Positions 26,898-34,183 of a stretch of DNA of 49,380 bases are shown one piece after another. The stretch's first letter is position 1. Each line of letters begins with the position of its first letter. The stretch is taken from NCBI GenBank assembly GCA_046315175.1, contig JBKDBK010000089.1:1-49380 (forward strand), read 5' to 3'. The position numbers and the translations under genes are program-made. The DNA comes from UBA8828 sp046315175 (GTDB lineage Bacteria > Verrucomicrobiota > Verrucomicrobiia > Opitutales > UBA953). A model generated the notes under the pieces. That model was not told where the DNA came from. It saw only the letters and a list, made by a program, of their open reading frames with translations, and ran no database searches.

Positions 26898-27250
26898 CGG
26901 GAGTCAGGGGCACGGAAGGTAGGGCGGTTTCTCCGAAACCGCCTTCTCCTCAGCCCGCCTGCCTTGGGTAGGGAGGATGCTACGCATCCTCCGGGCCAAC
27001 CTCCCGCAACCCGCCTTGGGTAGGGTCGCGGCTACGCCCGTGACCTCCACCGAATCCAAGGGTGGCCGAAGACCGCGCGAGAGCTCGCCTTGCTCGCTGC
27101 ATCAACAAGGCACCGCAGGCGCCCTTGCCAGGAAACCCGAAGGGTTCATCCACCGGTCACCAGCAGCTACCTCCCGTGCCCCTGAGCCCCCGTGCCCCTG
27201 TGCACCACGTCTCTTCCCGAGCCCCTGTGCCCCTGAGCCTCTGTGCCTCT
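26898..27250. repeat. Composite intergenic repeat (copy C) with stem-variable hairpins
   Basis: The region between the convergent SUI1 and ilvN genes holds no credible gene. At its left are three hairpins with a common leader (separate entry). At its right, 27134-27184 is a 51-bp inverse copy of 23983-24033 with two mismatches, followed by GTGCCCC-type units to about 27250. Confidence 0.75.
26918..27045. repeat. Three hairpins with constant leader and loop, variable stem
   Basis: Three consecutive units share a GGTAGGG or GGGTAGGG leader followed by a hairpin with a 3-base loop closed by C-G. Unit 1: GGCGGTTTC-TCC-GAAACCGCC (26923-26943). Unit 2: GGAGGATGC-TAC-GCATCCTCC (26972-26992). Unit 3: GGTCGCGGC-TAC-GCCCGTGACC (27024-27045, with one G-T pair and one bulge). 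The stems differ in sequence but keep pairing, which points to selection on structure. A fourth unit identical in stem to unit 1 lies at 33514-33534. Confidence 0.75.
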
Positions 27251-27252
27251 GA

Positions 27253-27275
27253 TAAAGGGGGTCTTTCCCCCTTTA
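27253..27275. terminator. Hairpin over the ilvN stop codon
   Basis: TAAAGGGGG-TCTTT-CCCCCTTTA is a perfect 9-bp stem with a 5-base loop. The ilvN stop (minus strand, 27273-27275) is inside the right arm. No long T run follows in the minus-strand direction. Confidence 0.6.
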
Positions 27276-27767
27276 CTTCTTCTTCCCGCGGCGCAGCGCG
27301 ACGGCGCCCGTGCGGGCGGTCTCGACAATGCCGAAGGGGCCGATGAGGTCGAGGAAGGCCGTGATCTTGTTCTCGTTGCCGGTGAACTCGATGATCAGCG
27401 CGTCGTGGGCGACATCCACCACCTTGGCGCGGAAGAGGCTGGCGATCTCGACGATCTCCGTGCGGGTCGACTTGCTCGAGCGCACCTTCACCAGCACCAG
27501 CTCGCGGGCCACGTGGTCGACCTGGTCGCGTGAGAAGTCCTGCACCTCGAGCACGTTGACCAGCTTGTCCAAGGCCTTCACGCAGCGGTCCAGCGCGGCG
27601 GCGTCGGCCACCACCGTCGCGGTGATGCGCGACAGGGCGGGGTCGTGGGTCGGGCCCACGTTCAGGGTCTCGATGTTGAACCCGCGGCCGGAAAGCATCC
27701 CGGCGACGCGCGCCAGTACCCCGAACTTGTTTTCGACGAGGGCGGAGAGGGTGTGCTTCTTCTTCAT
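27273..27767 (-). CDS. ilvN: Acetolactate synthase small (regulatory) subunit
   Basis: The 164-residue protein is the ACT-domain regulatory subunit of acetolactate synthase, the first enzyme of valine/leucine/isoleucine synthesis. The N-terminal ACT domain is typical: TLSALVENKFGVLARVAGMLSGRGFNIETLNVG. The C-terminal half carries HDALIIEFTGNENKITAFLDLIGPFGIVETARTGAVAL. It ends in a lysine tail. The catalytic subunit is not in the window. The ATG at 27767 gives the family N-terminus and is preceded only by a C-rich stretch. tRNA-Val lies 22 bp upstream on the same strand. Confidence 0.95.
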   Translation of the reverse strand: MKKKHTLSALVENKFGVLARVAGMLSGRGFNIETLNVGPTHDPALSRITATVVADAAALDRCVKALDKLVNVLEVQDFSRDQVDHVARELVLVKVRSSKSTRTEIVEIASLFRAKVVDVAHDALIIEFTGNENKITAFLDLIGPFGIVETARTGAVALRRGKKK

Positions 27768-27789
27768 GGGGGGCGGGGGAAATTCTGGG

Positions 27790-27863
27790 TGGACGGGGAG
27801 GGACTCGAACCCACGACCTACTCGGTGTAAACGAGCCGCTCTAACCGACTGAGCTACCCGTCC
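27790..27863 (-). tRNA. tRNA-Val (anticodon UAC)
   Basis: The minus strand folds as a tRNA: acceptor GGACGGG/CCCGTCC, D arm GCTC/GAGC, anticodon stem GCTCG/CGAGT with loop TTTACAC, and T arm GTGGG-TTCGAGT-CCCTC. The anticodon TAC is at 27827-27829 (complement GTA). The T stem has one T-T mismatch. The base after the acceptor is A (discriminator) followed by CCC, so the 3' CCA is not encoded. Confidence 0.93.
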
Positions 27864-27914
27864 GCGGGCCCTTTTCCCTACCCCTCCCGCCCCCGGTTTG
27901 TCGAGGGGAAAGGG

Positions 27915-28153
27915 GTGTTGTCGGAAGCACAGCGGCACAGGGGCACGGGAAGGCACTGGTGACCGAGGACAGTTGACCGGCAGATGAACTCTGCGCCGCC
28001 GCTCCCTCCCGAGCCCCTGTGCCTCCATGAAGCTGTACCCCGTCTTCTCAGTCCGTGCCCCTGAGCCCCTGTGCCGCCGTGCCCCTTTCCGGGGCCCTCA
28101 GGCCCCGGCGCCCCTGAGCCCCTGTGCCCCCGTGCCCCCGTGCCCCTGATAAC
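27915..28153. repeat. GTGCCCC-type repeat region left of the inserted gene
   Basis: No gene is visible from the tRNA to the inserted gene (27864-28296). From 27925 there are CACAGCGGCACAGGGGCACGG units, then from about 28011 many GTGCCCC and GAGCCCC units in the opposite orientation, including an 8-bp hairpin CCGGGGCC-CTCA-GGCCCCGG at 28089-28108. The part from 28038 is a close copy of 29741-29892. Confidence 0.7.
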
Positions 28154-28206
28154 TCACATCCCCGCCTTCAGCCGCTCGAAGGCCGCCAGGGCCCGGTCCC
28201 TTCCCT
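28154..28206. pseudogene. Duplicated 3' end of the photolyase gene
   Basis: These 53 bp are identical to 29893-29945, the last 53 bp of the photolyase gene including its stop codon (minus strand). Homology ends sharply at 28206/28207, where AT-richer DNA begins. The fragment is a remnant left when the downstream peptidase-like gene was inserted or the segment was duplicated. Confidence 0.85.
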
Positions 28207-28296
28207 GGTCCGGAGTCGTTCCTGGTAACTGCCGGTATTGTTATAAAGTTTAGAATAGCTTAGTCTTGATGTCACGAGTGACCGGATATCCACTTG
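28207..28296 (+). promoter_or_regulatory. AT-rich upstream region of the inserted gene
   Basis: About 90 bp, much richer in A and T than the surroundings, lie between the photolyase remnant and the start of the C39-like gene. The run TTGTTATAAAGTTTAGAATAG (near 28238-28258) looks promoter-like, but no clear spaced pair of boxes can be fixed. Confidence 0.35.
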
Positions 28297-29631
28297 ATGC
28301 GCATGCGCTACCGATTCGCCCTTGCCCCCCTGCCTGCCCGTGCGGTCATTCTGTGCCTTGCGATGGTTGTCTCGGCTGCGATTGATTCCCACGCGCAGAC
28401 TGCAGCATTGTCCGGGCCTCGCAACCTGGGCACCCTCGCCTTGGACTCTGCCCTCTCGACGGTGTCTCCCGATGAGTTTGTGGCGCGAAATTCCAGGTTT
28501 GAATTCACTTCGGCGGCTCGCGAGTCGGCGCGTGTCGAGGCGCGTCGGCTGCCGGAGCAGGAGGCGCCGGTTTTTGAGGGATTTCCCTTGGTCGATGCGG
28601 TCATGCGTTTTGACAAGACTGGCAATGAACTCACCTTGGTCGTGTATTCCGTGGGTGATAGCGGCGTGATTTCAGAGGAGAAGTTCGATGGCATGGTCGA
28701 GTCCCTGGTTGTCGCCCTCACCAAGGCTTACGGCAAGGGGGTCTCACCCGGGGTAGCCTCGGCGGTTGTGAGGGCGAAGGCCCTTTCCTGGAAGTGTCCT
28801 GCCGGACAGATTCGCCTCGAATGGAGCAGCACCCGCGCCAATGCCTCGCGCGGGCAGGCTTATCGTCCCGAATTTGCCCGTGTTGTGATTGGCCCCGCCC
28901 TCGTCCGCAGTCTTTCGACTCCCCGCCCTGCCAAATGGATTCCAGCTGAGCAACTTCGCTCCAGTGACACGGGCGATCGGTGGATTGCCACTGTTCCCAT
29001 GGTTGACCAAGGCCAGAAGGGGTATTGCGCCGTCGCTACCTCTGAGAGGGTGTTGCGCTACTATGGACGGGATGTCGACCAGCACGAGCTGGCCCAGGCC
29101 TGCCAAACCGAACAAGGCACGAGCAGCCAGAAGTTCGAGGAGCAGATGAAGCGGGTCGCCTCGCGCTTGGGCCTGCGTTACCAAATCCATCTGTCGGCAG
29201 TCGACCCGCGCTTCATCGGGGAAATTATCCGCGACTATGCCAAGGCGGGCAAGAGGAAGGGGGGCGTGCCCGTCCCGTCCCAGCTTGAGCAGCATCCCTA
29301 CGCGTTCTATCAAATGCTCGACTCCCTCGACCGCGGACAGCTCGTCGCGGTGAGGAAGGCTGATCGCGCCGGCCTCGCCCGGATGGAGAGGCAGGTCCGG
29401 GAGTCGATTGATCGCGCCGATCCGCTTATCTGGTGCGTTCAACTCGGAATCGTTCCCGAGCAGGGGCTCCCTCAGGCCAACGGCGGCCACATGAGGCTCA
29501 TCATTGGATACAACGCGAAGACCTCGGAAGTTCTATACACCGACTCCTGGGGAGCCGGCCATGAGCTCAAGCGCATGCCCCTTTCTGATGCATGGGCCAT
29601 CACCTTCGGGCTTTCCGTGATGAAGCCCTGA
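28297..29631 (+). CDS. Secreted C39-like cysteine peptidase-fold protein, probably acquired
   Basis: The 444-residue protein has a signal peptide (about 1-34, ending near SHAQ). Residues 40-200 are an unassigned N-terminal part. The C-terminal part (about 228-440) resembles C39-like papain-fold domains: VPMVDQGQKGYCAVATSERVLRYYG with candidate nucleophile Cys244, a candidate His in NGGHMRLIIGYN (about 398) and Asp in YTDSWG (about 415). Its substrate is unknown. Base and codon use differ from the neighbours: for example 32 of 60 bases are G/C at 28621-28680, while flanking genes are far richer and favour codons ending in C. It lies between duplicated copies of the photolyase 3' end. A TTG at 28294 or ATG at 28303 are alternative starts. 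Confidence 0.85.
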   Translation: MRMRYRFALAPLPARAVILCLAMVVSAAIDSHAQTAALSGPRNLGTLALDSALSTVSPDEFVARNSRFEFTSAARESARVEARRLPEQEAPVFEGFPLVDAVMRFDKTGNELTLVVYSVGDSGVISEEKFDGMVESLVVALTKAYGKGVSPGVASAVVRAKALSWKCPAGQIRLEWSSTRANASRGQAYRPEFARVVIGPALVRSLSTPRPAKWIPAEQLRSSDTGDRWIATVPMVDQGQKGYCAVATSERVLRYYGRDVDQHELAQACQTEQGTSSQKFEEQMKRVASRLGLRYQIHLSAVDPRFIGEIIRDYAKAGKRKGGVPVPSQLEQHPYAFYQMLDSLDRGQLVAVRKADRAGLARMERQVRESIDRADPLIWCVQLGIVPEQGLPQANGGHMRLIIGYNAKTSEVLYTDSWGAGHELKRMPLSDAWAITFGLSVMKP

Positions 29632-29699
29632 TTCTGCGGTTCCTCTGCCTCGTCCTCCGCGCTTTGACCCACCCGGCTCCTTCGCCCAACGTCACCGCG

Positions 29700-29892
29700 G
29701 TCACCGCTAACACCGCTTCGGCGGCTGCCCCCCCCCCGTGCCCCGTCTTCTCAGTCCGTGCCCCGGCTCCCCTGAGCCCCTGTGATCACTCTCCCTCCCG
29801 GGCCCCTGAGCCCCTGTGCCCCCGTGCCCCTTTCCGGGGCCCTCAGGCCCCGGCGCCCCTGTGCCGCCGTGCCCCTGTGCTCCCAGCACAAT
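29700..29892. repeat. GTGCCCC-type repeat region right of the inserted gene
   Basis: The space between the convergent C39-like and photolyase genes carries GTGCCCC/GAGCCCC units and the hairpin CCGGGGCC-CTCA-GGCCCCGG (29834-29853). The stretch CCCCGTCTTCTCAGTCCG and its continuation from 29741 repeat the sequence from 28038 with insertions and deletions in the array. TGTGCT-CCC-AGCACA just before the photolyase stop could act as a weak terminator for it. Confidence 0.7.
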
Positions 29893-31326
29893 TCACATCC
29901 CCGCCTTCAGCCGCTCGAAGGCCGCCAGGGCCCGGTCCCTTCCCTCGGCTAGTCCGACCAGGGGGCGCGGGTAGGTCTTGTCCAGTTGCACCCCCGCCGC
30001 GGCGAGCACGTCGGCCGGCGCTTCCCAGGGCTTGTGAATCCAGGCCGCCGGCACCTTGGCCAGCTCCGGGACGAAGCGCCGCACATAGTCGCCCTTGGGA
30101 TCGAACTTCTCCCCCTGTAGCACGGGATTGAACACGCGGAAGTAGGGAGCAGCGTCCGCGCCGCATCCGCCCGCCCATTGCCAGCCGAGGGTGTTGGACG
30201 CCAGGTCGGCGTCGACCAAGGTGTCCCAGAACCATGCGGCGCCGTCCTGCCAAGGCTGGAGGAAATGCTTCACCAGCACCGACGCCGCGATCATCCGCAC
30301 GCGGTTGTGCATCCAGCCTGTCTCCCACAGCTGGCGCATCCCCGCGTCCACGATCGGGTAACCCGTCCGGCCCTTCTGCCAGGCGCGCAGCAGCGCCTTG
30401 TCCTTCCTCCAGGGGAAGGACTTGAACTCGGCGCGCAGGGGCTCGTCCGTCGTCCCCGGGAAATGCTGGATCAGGTGGTGGCCGAACTCGCGCCAGCCGA
30501 CCTCCGCGACGAACTTCATCGGACCCTTGCGGGCGGAGAGGCCCGCGGCGTCCACCGCCGCGACGATCTCGCGGGGCGAGATCTGCCCGAAGTGCAGGAA
30601 GGGCGAGAGGCGCGAGGTGCCATCCACATCCGGGAGGTCCCGCGCGTCGCCGTAGTCGCCGACCGGCCCGCCGAGGAAGCCCCTGAGCCGCGCCTCCGCG
30701 CCCTTGCGAGTCGGGTCCCACGCCTCACCCATCGCCTTGTCCCAGGGAATCCGCGGTAACAGCCCGAGCGACGCGACCGTCTCGGACCTCGGGGCCTTGG
30801 CCGGAGCCGGCAGCGCGCGCGGCGCGGGCAGCGGCTTGCCGAACTCCACGTGCGCCAGGCAGTGCTTCCAGAACGGCGTGAAGACCTGGAAGGGCTTGCC
30901 CGAGAGGTTCCTCACTTGGTTGGGGTCGTGGATTAGCCCGCCGTTGAACGACTCCGCCTTCAGCCCCGCCGCGCGCAGCGCCTGCTTGACCGAGGCGTCC
31001 CTCGCCTGCACGCGCGGCTCGTAGCGGCGGTTCCAAAACACCGCGTCCGCACCGGTCTCCTTGGCGAGCGCGAGCAGCTCGCGCTCGGCAGGACCGCGCC
31101 GGATGACCAGCGGGCTCCCCGCCTTGGCCAGCTGGGCCGCCAGGTCCTCGAGCGCGTGGTGCAGCCACCAGTCCGAGGCGCCTCCGGGCCGCCAATCACC
31201 CTCCGCCTCGGGGTCGTGGATGTAGACCGGCACAACCGGTCCCCCATGGTCGAGCGCGGCGCGCAACGCGGGATTGTCCGCCAGGCGGAGGTCGAGTCGG
31301 AACCAGGCAATCGCCGGGGAAGGCAT
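29893..31326 (-). CDS. phrB: Deoxyribodipyrimidine photolyase
   Basis: The 477-residue protein is a cryptochrome/photolyase family member, which repairs UV-made cyclobutane dimers with blue light using FAD. The N-terminal antenna domain starts with AIAWFRLDLRLADNPALRAAL. The FAD-binding C-terminal part shows TSRLSPFLHFGQISPREI near 240, WREFGHHLIQHFP near 285, TGYPIVDAGMRQLWETGWMHNRVRM near 330 and the WQWAGGCGADAAPYFRVFNP segment near 388. Length is typical. Its last 53 bp also exist as a separate copy at 28154-28206. Confidence 0.96.
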   Translation of the reverse strand: MPSPAIAWFRLDLRLADNPALRAALDHGGPVVPVYIHDPEAEGDWRPGGASDWWLHHALEDLAAQLAKAGSPLVIRRGPAERELLALAKETGADAVFWNRRYEPRVQARDASVKQALRAAGLKAESFNGGLIHDPNQVRNLSGKPFQVFTPFWKHCLAHVEFGKPLPAPRALPAPAKAPRSETVASLGLLPRIPWDKAMGEAWDPTRKGAEARLRGFLGGPVGDYGDARDLPDVDGTSRLSPFLHFGQISPREIVAAVDAAGLSARKGPMKFVAEVGWREFGHHLIQHFPGTTDEPLRAEFKSFPWRKDKALLRAWQKGRTGYPIVDAGMRQLWETGWMHNRVRMIAASVLVKHFLQPWQDGAAWFWDTLVDADLASNTLGWQWAGGCGADAAPYFRVFNPVLQGEKFDPKGDYVRRFVPELAKVPAAWIHKPWEAPADVLAAAGVQLDKTYPRPLVGLAEGRDRALAAFERLKAGM

Positions 31327-31377
31327 AGGGTAGGGGAAGCGCCTTGTCCGCGCTTGTCAAAAGCCCGCCTCGGTTGG

Positions 31378-31806
31378 TCAGGCGGGCGTCATGAGCCCCA
31401 TCGTGACGCCGAGGATGCCGCCGATCACGTAGTAGGCGATGAGCCAGGTCACCGCCCACGCGAGCCACTCGGCCTGCCTCCAGAAGGTCAGGTTCAGCTC
31501 CAGGGTGCGGCGGAGCGTCGACGGGTTGGATTCGTCGAGCTGGCCGATCAGGAGGGCGTGGCGGACGAGGTTGATGAACGGGATCAGGGCGCCCAGGGCG
31601 ATGAGCGCGAGCTGGGCGACCAGGCCGAGCAGCAGGCCGGACATGTAGGGCGTCCATTCACCGGTCACCTGGGGATTGAGCAGGGCGACGGTCCCCATTG
31701 CCCCGAACACCAGCCAGCAGGACAGGAGCACCAGGGCGACAATGCCCATGAGGAGGACCCAGGGGCGCATGCCTCTCAGCTCGGCGTGGATAGGGGCGTG
31801 TGACAT
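31378..31806 (-). CDS. Small integral membrane protein
   Basis: The 142-residue protein has about three hydrophobic helices, near residues 13-40, 50-76 and 100-135, with a polar loop around 80-95 (GQLDESNPSTLRRTLELN). I do not recognise a family. The ATG at 31806 is preferred over an upstream in-frame one because that would overlap the preceding gene. It lies 51 bp upstream of the photolyase gene, same strand, and may be co-transcribed with it. Confidence 0.75.
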   Translation of the reverse strand: MSHAPIHAELRGMRPWVLLMGIVALVLLSCWLVFGAMGTVALLNPQVTGEWTPYMSGLLLGLVAQLALIALGALIPFINLVRHALLIGQLDESNPSTLRRTLELNLTFWRQAEWLAWAVTWLIAYYVIGGILGVTMGLMTPA

Positions 31807-31828
31807 CGGTTTGGGTCTTTGCGAGGGG

Positions 31829-32251
31829 TCAGTTCGCGAACCATAGGGCCGCAAGGACAATGAACCAGAGGACGATGATCAGGTGGCTGATGCCCGCCGC
31901 ACGCCAGTAGAGGCGCTGGGCGCGGAGCGCCCCGGCCGCGCCGGCCTCCGAGGGGGCGGAGGCGAAGACCGCGAGCGCCTTGGCCGCCCGGCGCAGGTTG
32001 GCGATCGGCCAGATGTGGAGGAGGACCGGCACGCCGAGGATGGACCAGTTGAATGCCGCCATGCCCAGGGAGAATTCGCCTTTCTTCACGCTAGCTTGCG
32101 ACAGCATCAGGCCGAGCACGAGCAGGACGAGCATCCAGAAGGCGAGTCCGGCAACCGCGAGCCATGACATCCTCCGCATCGCTCCCTCGGTACCCGCCAG
32201 AGCCGCCAGAGCCGCCAGAGCTGGGTCCGGCGGGATGGCGGGGCGTTCCAT
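31829..32251 (-). CDS. Small integral membrane protein
   Basis: The 140-residue protein begins with an Ala-rich segment, partly encoded by a tandem CAGAGCCGC repeat, followed by three or four hydrophobic helices (about 29-51, 65-83 and 115-138). The centre carries a basic LRRAAKALAVF stretch. No family was recognised. It precedes the other small membrane gene by 22 bp on the same strand, so the two probably act together. Confidence 0.75.
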   Translation of the reverse strand: MERPAIPPDPALAALAALAGTEGAMRRMSWLAVAGLAFWMLVLLVLGLMLSQASVKKGEFSLGMAAFNWSILGVPVLLHIWPIANLRRAAKALAVFASAPSEAGAAGALRAQRLYWRAAGISHLIIVLWFIVLAALWFAN

Positions 32252-32346
32252 TCGGCTAGTCTCCGCATCCTGACCGTGGACGCAAGCGCCAAGGCTTCCG
32301 ATTCAGGGTTGCCCCCGTGTGGGCGCTGTTTTTTAAGGGAATCCCC

Positions 32347-33450
32347 ATGGCCAAGAAATCCCCCTCCAAGCCCTCGCCCGCCAAGAACGCCAAGGTCGAG
32401 TACCCTCCCTTCCTTCGGGAGCTCCTCGAGGCCAAGTCCCCCACCGGACATGAGTTCGCCGCCCAGCAGGTGGTCGACCGGCACGTCGCCAAGGCCGCCA
32501 AGGTCTATCGCAAGGACCGCATCGGCAACCGCATCGCCGAGACGGCGGGCAAGGGCGGCCCCACCCTCCTCCTCGCCGGCCACATCGACGAGATCGGCCT
32601 CATCCTCTCGCACGTCGACGACAAGGGCTACCTCTACTTCGACTTCCTCGGCGGCCACGACCAGGTCATCCCCTCCGGCCGCCGCGTCCACATCCTGACC
32701 AAGCACGGCCCCGTCCTCGGCGTCACCGGCAAGCGAGCCGTCCACCTCATGTCCCCCGAGGACCGGCGCAAGGTGCCCGAGCGGCATGACATGTGGATCG
32801 ACATCGGGGTGGCCAACCGCGCCGAGGCCCTCTCCGTCGTCCGCATCGGCGACCCCGTCGTCTATGTCGACGGACCCGAGATGCTGCGCGGCAGCCTCGC
32901 CGTCGCCCGCGCCTTCGACGACAAGGCCGGCGCCTACGCCGTCATGGAGGCCTTCCTCCGCCTCAGCCGCGAGCGCGCCCTCGCCGCCCGCGTCGTCTCC
33001 GTCGCCACCACCCAGGAGGAGATCGGCACCCGCGGCGCCCAGGTCGCCGCCCAGGGCGTCAACCCCGACGTCTCCATCACCGTCGACGTCACCCACGCCA
33101 CCGACCACCCCGACGCCGACAACCGCAAGTTCGGCCGCTTCGCCCTCTCCGGCGGTCCCGTCATCGGCCGCGGCCCCAACATCAACCCCCTCGTCTTCGA
33201 CCGCCTCGTCGCCGCCGCCGAGAAGCTCGACATCCCCTACCAGATCCAGGCCGAGCCCCGGCCCACCGGCACCGACGCCCGCGCCATCCAGATGGCCAAC
33301 GCCGGCGTCGCCTGCGGCCTCGTCTCCATCCCCCTCCGCTACATGCACACCCCCGGCGAGATCGTCGACCTCCGCGTCGTCGAACAGCTCGTCCAGATCC
33401 TCGTGCAGTTCGCCAAGGACCTCCGCAAGGGCGACCGCTTCGAGTGGTGA
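32347..33450 (+). CDS. M42 family metallo-aminopeptidase
   Basis: The 367-residue protein fits the M42 (glutamyl aminopeptidase/FrvX-like) family, cytosolic dizinc enzymes that remove N-terminal residues from peptides. Likely metal and catalytic residues are His and Asp in LLLAGHIDEIG near 75, Asp in ARAFDDKAGAYAVMEA near 190, the Glu pair in TTQEEIGTRG near 221, Asp in SITVDVTHATDHP near 244, and the late His in YMHTPGEIVDL near 335. The basic N-terminus (KKSPSKPSPAKNAK) is an extension. A start 30 bp upstream is possible but less likely. Confidence 0.9.
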   Translation: MAKKSPSKPSPAKNAKVEYPPFLRELLEAKSPTGHEFAAQQVVDRHVAKAAKVYRKDRIGNRIAETAGKGGPTLLLAGHIDEIGLILSHVDDKGYLYFDFLGGHDQVIPSGRRVHILTKHGPVLGVTGKRAVHLMSPEDRRKVPERHDMWIDIGVANRAEALSVVRIGDPVVYVDGPEMLRGSLAVARAFDDKAGAYAVMEAFLRLSRERALAARVVSVATTQEEIGTRGAQVAAQGVNPDVSITVDVTHATDHPDADNRKFGRFALSGGPVIGRGPNINPLVFDRLVAAAEKLDIPYQIQAEPRPTGTDARAIQMANAGVACGLVSIPLRYMHTPGEIVDLRVVEQLVQILVQFAKDLRKGDRFEW

Positions 33451-33645
33451 GACGTCTGCGGTGACAGCGGCGTCCGCGGGCGAGAACTCACCGGCGCTCG
33501 CTGCCTCGGGTAGGGCGGTTTCTCCGAAACCGCCTCATCCTTTTAACCCCCTCCCCCGTCCTTGCAGTTCTCCCTTCCGGTCGAGCGAAGCAAGTGTGTG
33601 CCGCTGACACCGCGGTCGCCGCCTCACCGCATCCCCGCTCGCGCG
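33451..33645. repeat. Composite intergenic repeat (copy F)
   Basis: The gap between the convergent M42 and ACT genes holds a 39-bp inverse copy (33467-33505) of 24135-24173, then a GGGTAGGG leader with the hairpin GGCGGTTTC-TCC-GAAACCGCC (33514-33534), then a TCATCCTTTTAACCC block shared with copy A. The direct repeat GCGCGTTA GCGCGTTA runs over the ACT gene stop codon at the right end. No gene is seen. Confidence 0.7.
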
Positions 33646-34104
33646 TTAGCGCGTTAAATCCGACTGCCCCAGCACCGTGATGCCGTGGCGCTGCAGCACC
33701 GCCCCGGCCAGGTCCTGGTCGTCGGCCCGCAGCACGAGGCCGCAGCGGCCCGAGGGGCGGAAGAGGAAGGGGTAGAGATAGAGGATGTTGATCTCGGCGC
33801 GCAGGAGGATGTCCGCCACCTCCTTCAGGCTCGCCTCCGAGGGCAGCTCGAGGGCGAGGACGCCGTTGACGTCATGGGCGAACTGGTGCTCGTCCATCAC
33901 CCGCTCGCCGGCCTCGGGCTGGTCCAGCACCATCCGGATGATCGTCGAGTCCGTGCTGTCGACCAGGCACATCGCCAGGATGTGCACGTCGGCCTTGGCC
34001 AGCGACTCGATCAGCTCGCTCAGGCGCCCGACCTTGTTCTCGACGAAGACCGAGAACTGGCGCACCGCGCCGTGGTCCGGTTGCCGCTGCGTCTGCGAGG
34101 ACAT
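33646..34104 (-). CDS. Double ACT-domain protein
   Basis: The 152-residue protein consists of two ACT-like modules. The first begins with RQFSVFVENKVGRLSELIESLAKADVHILAM (about 15-45); the second covers about 80-150 with ASLKEVADILLRAEINILYLYPFLF. There is no enzyme domain, so it is most likely a small-molecule sensor or regulatory protein, possibly amino-acid responsive. It is divergent from the TonB-dependent receptor with 79 bp between starts. Confidence 0.85.
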   Translation of the reverse strand: MSSQTQRQPDHGAVRQFSVFVENKVGRLSELIESLAKADVHILAMCLVDSTDSTIIRMVLDQPEAGERVMDEHQFAHDVNGVLALELPSEASLKEVADILLRAEINILYLYPFLFRPSGRCGLVLRADDQDLAGAVLQRHGITVLGQSDLTR

Positions 34105-34183
34105 GCCGTATGACAAAGAAAAACCGCCCGCTCCGCCAGCCCCTTTTCCTTGCCTCCAGCCGCCTCCGCCCATCCTTGGGCCG

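Noticed and set aside
26968..27255. Short plus-strand open frames within repeat copy C
   Set aside because: They translate the GTGCCCC and hairpin repeats and contain no recognisable domain or sensible start region.
27900..28153. Regular short repeats that could suggest a CRISPR array
   Set aside because: Units are 6-8 bp GTGCCCC variants without unique 30-40 bp spacers, and no cas genes are present.
31318..31360. GGGTAGGG followed by an AAGCGC/GCGCTT hairpin near the photolyase start
   Set aside because: The 6-bp stem with a 7-base loop lacks the C-TMC-G closure of the other units and may be chance.
34105..34183. Cobalamin riboswitch upstream of the BtuB-like receptor
   Set aside because: The 79-bp gap is too short and lacks a B12-box-like sequence.
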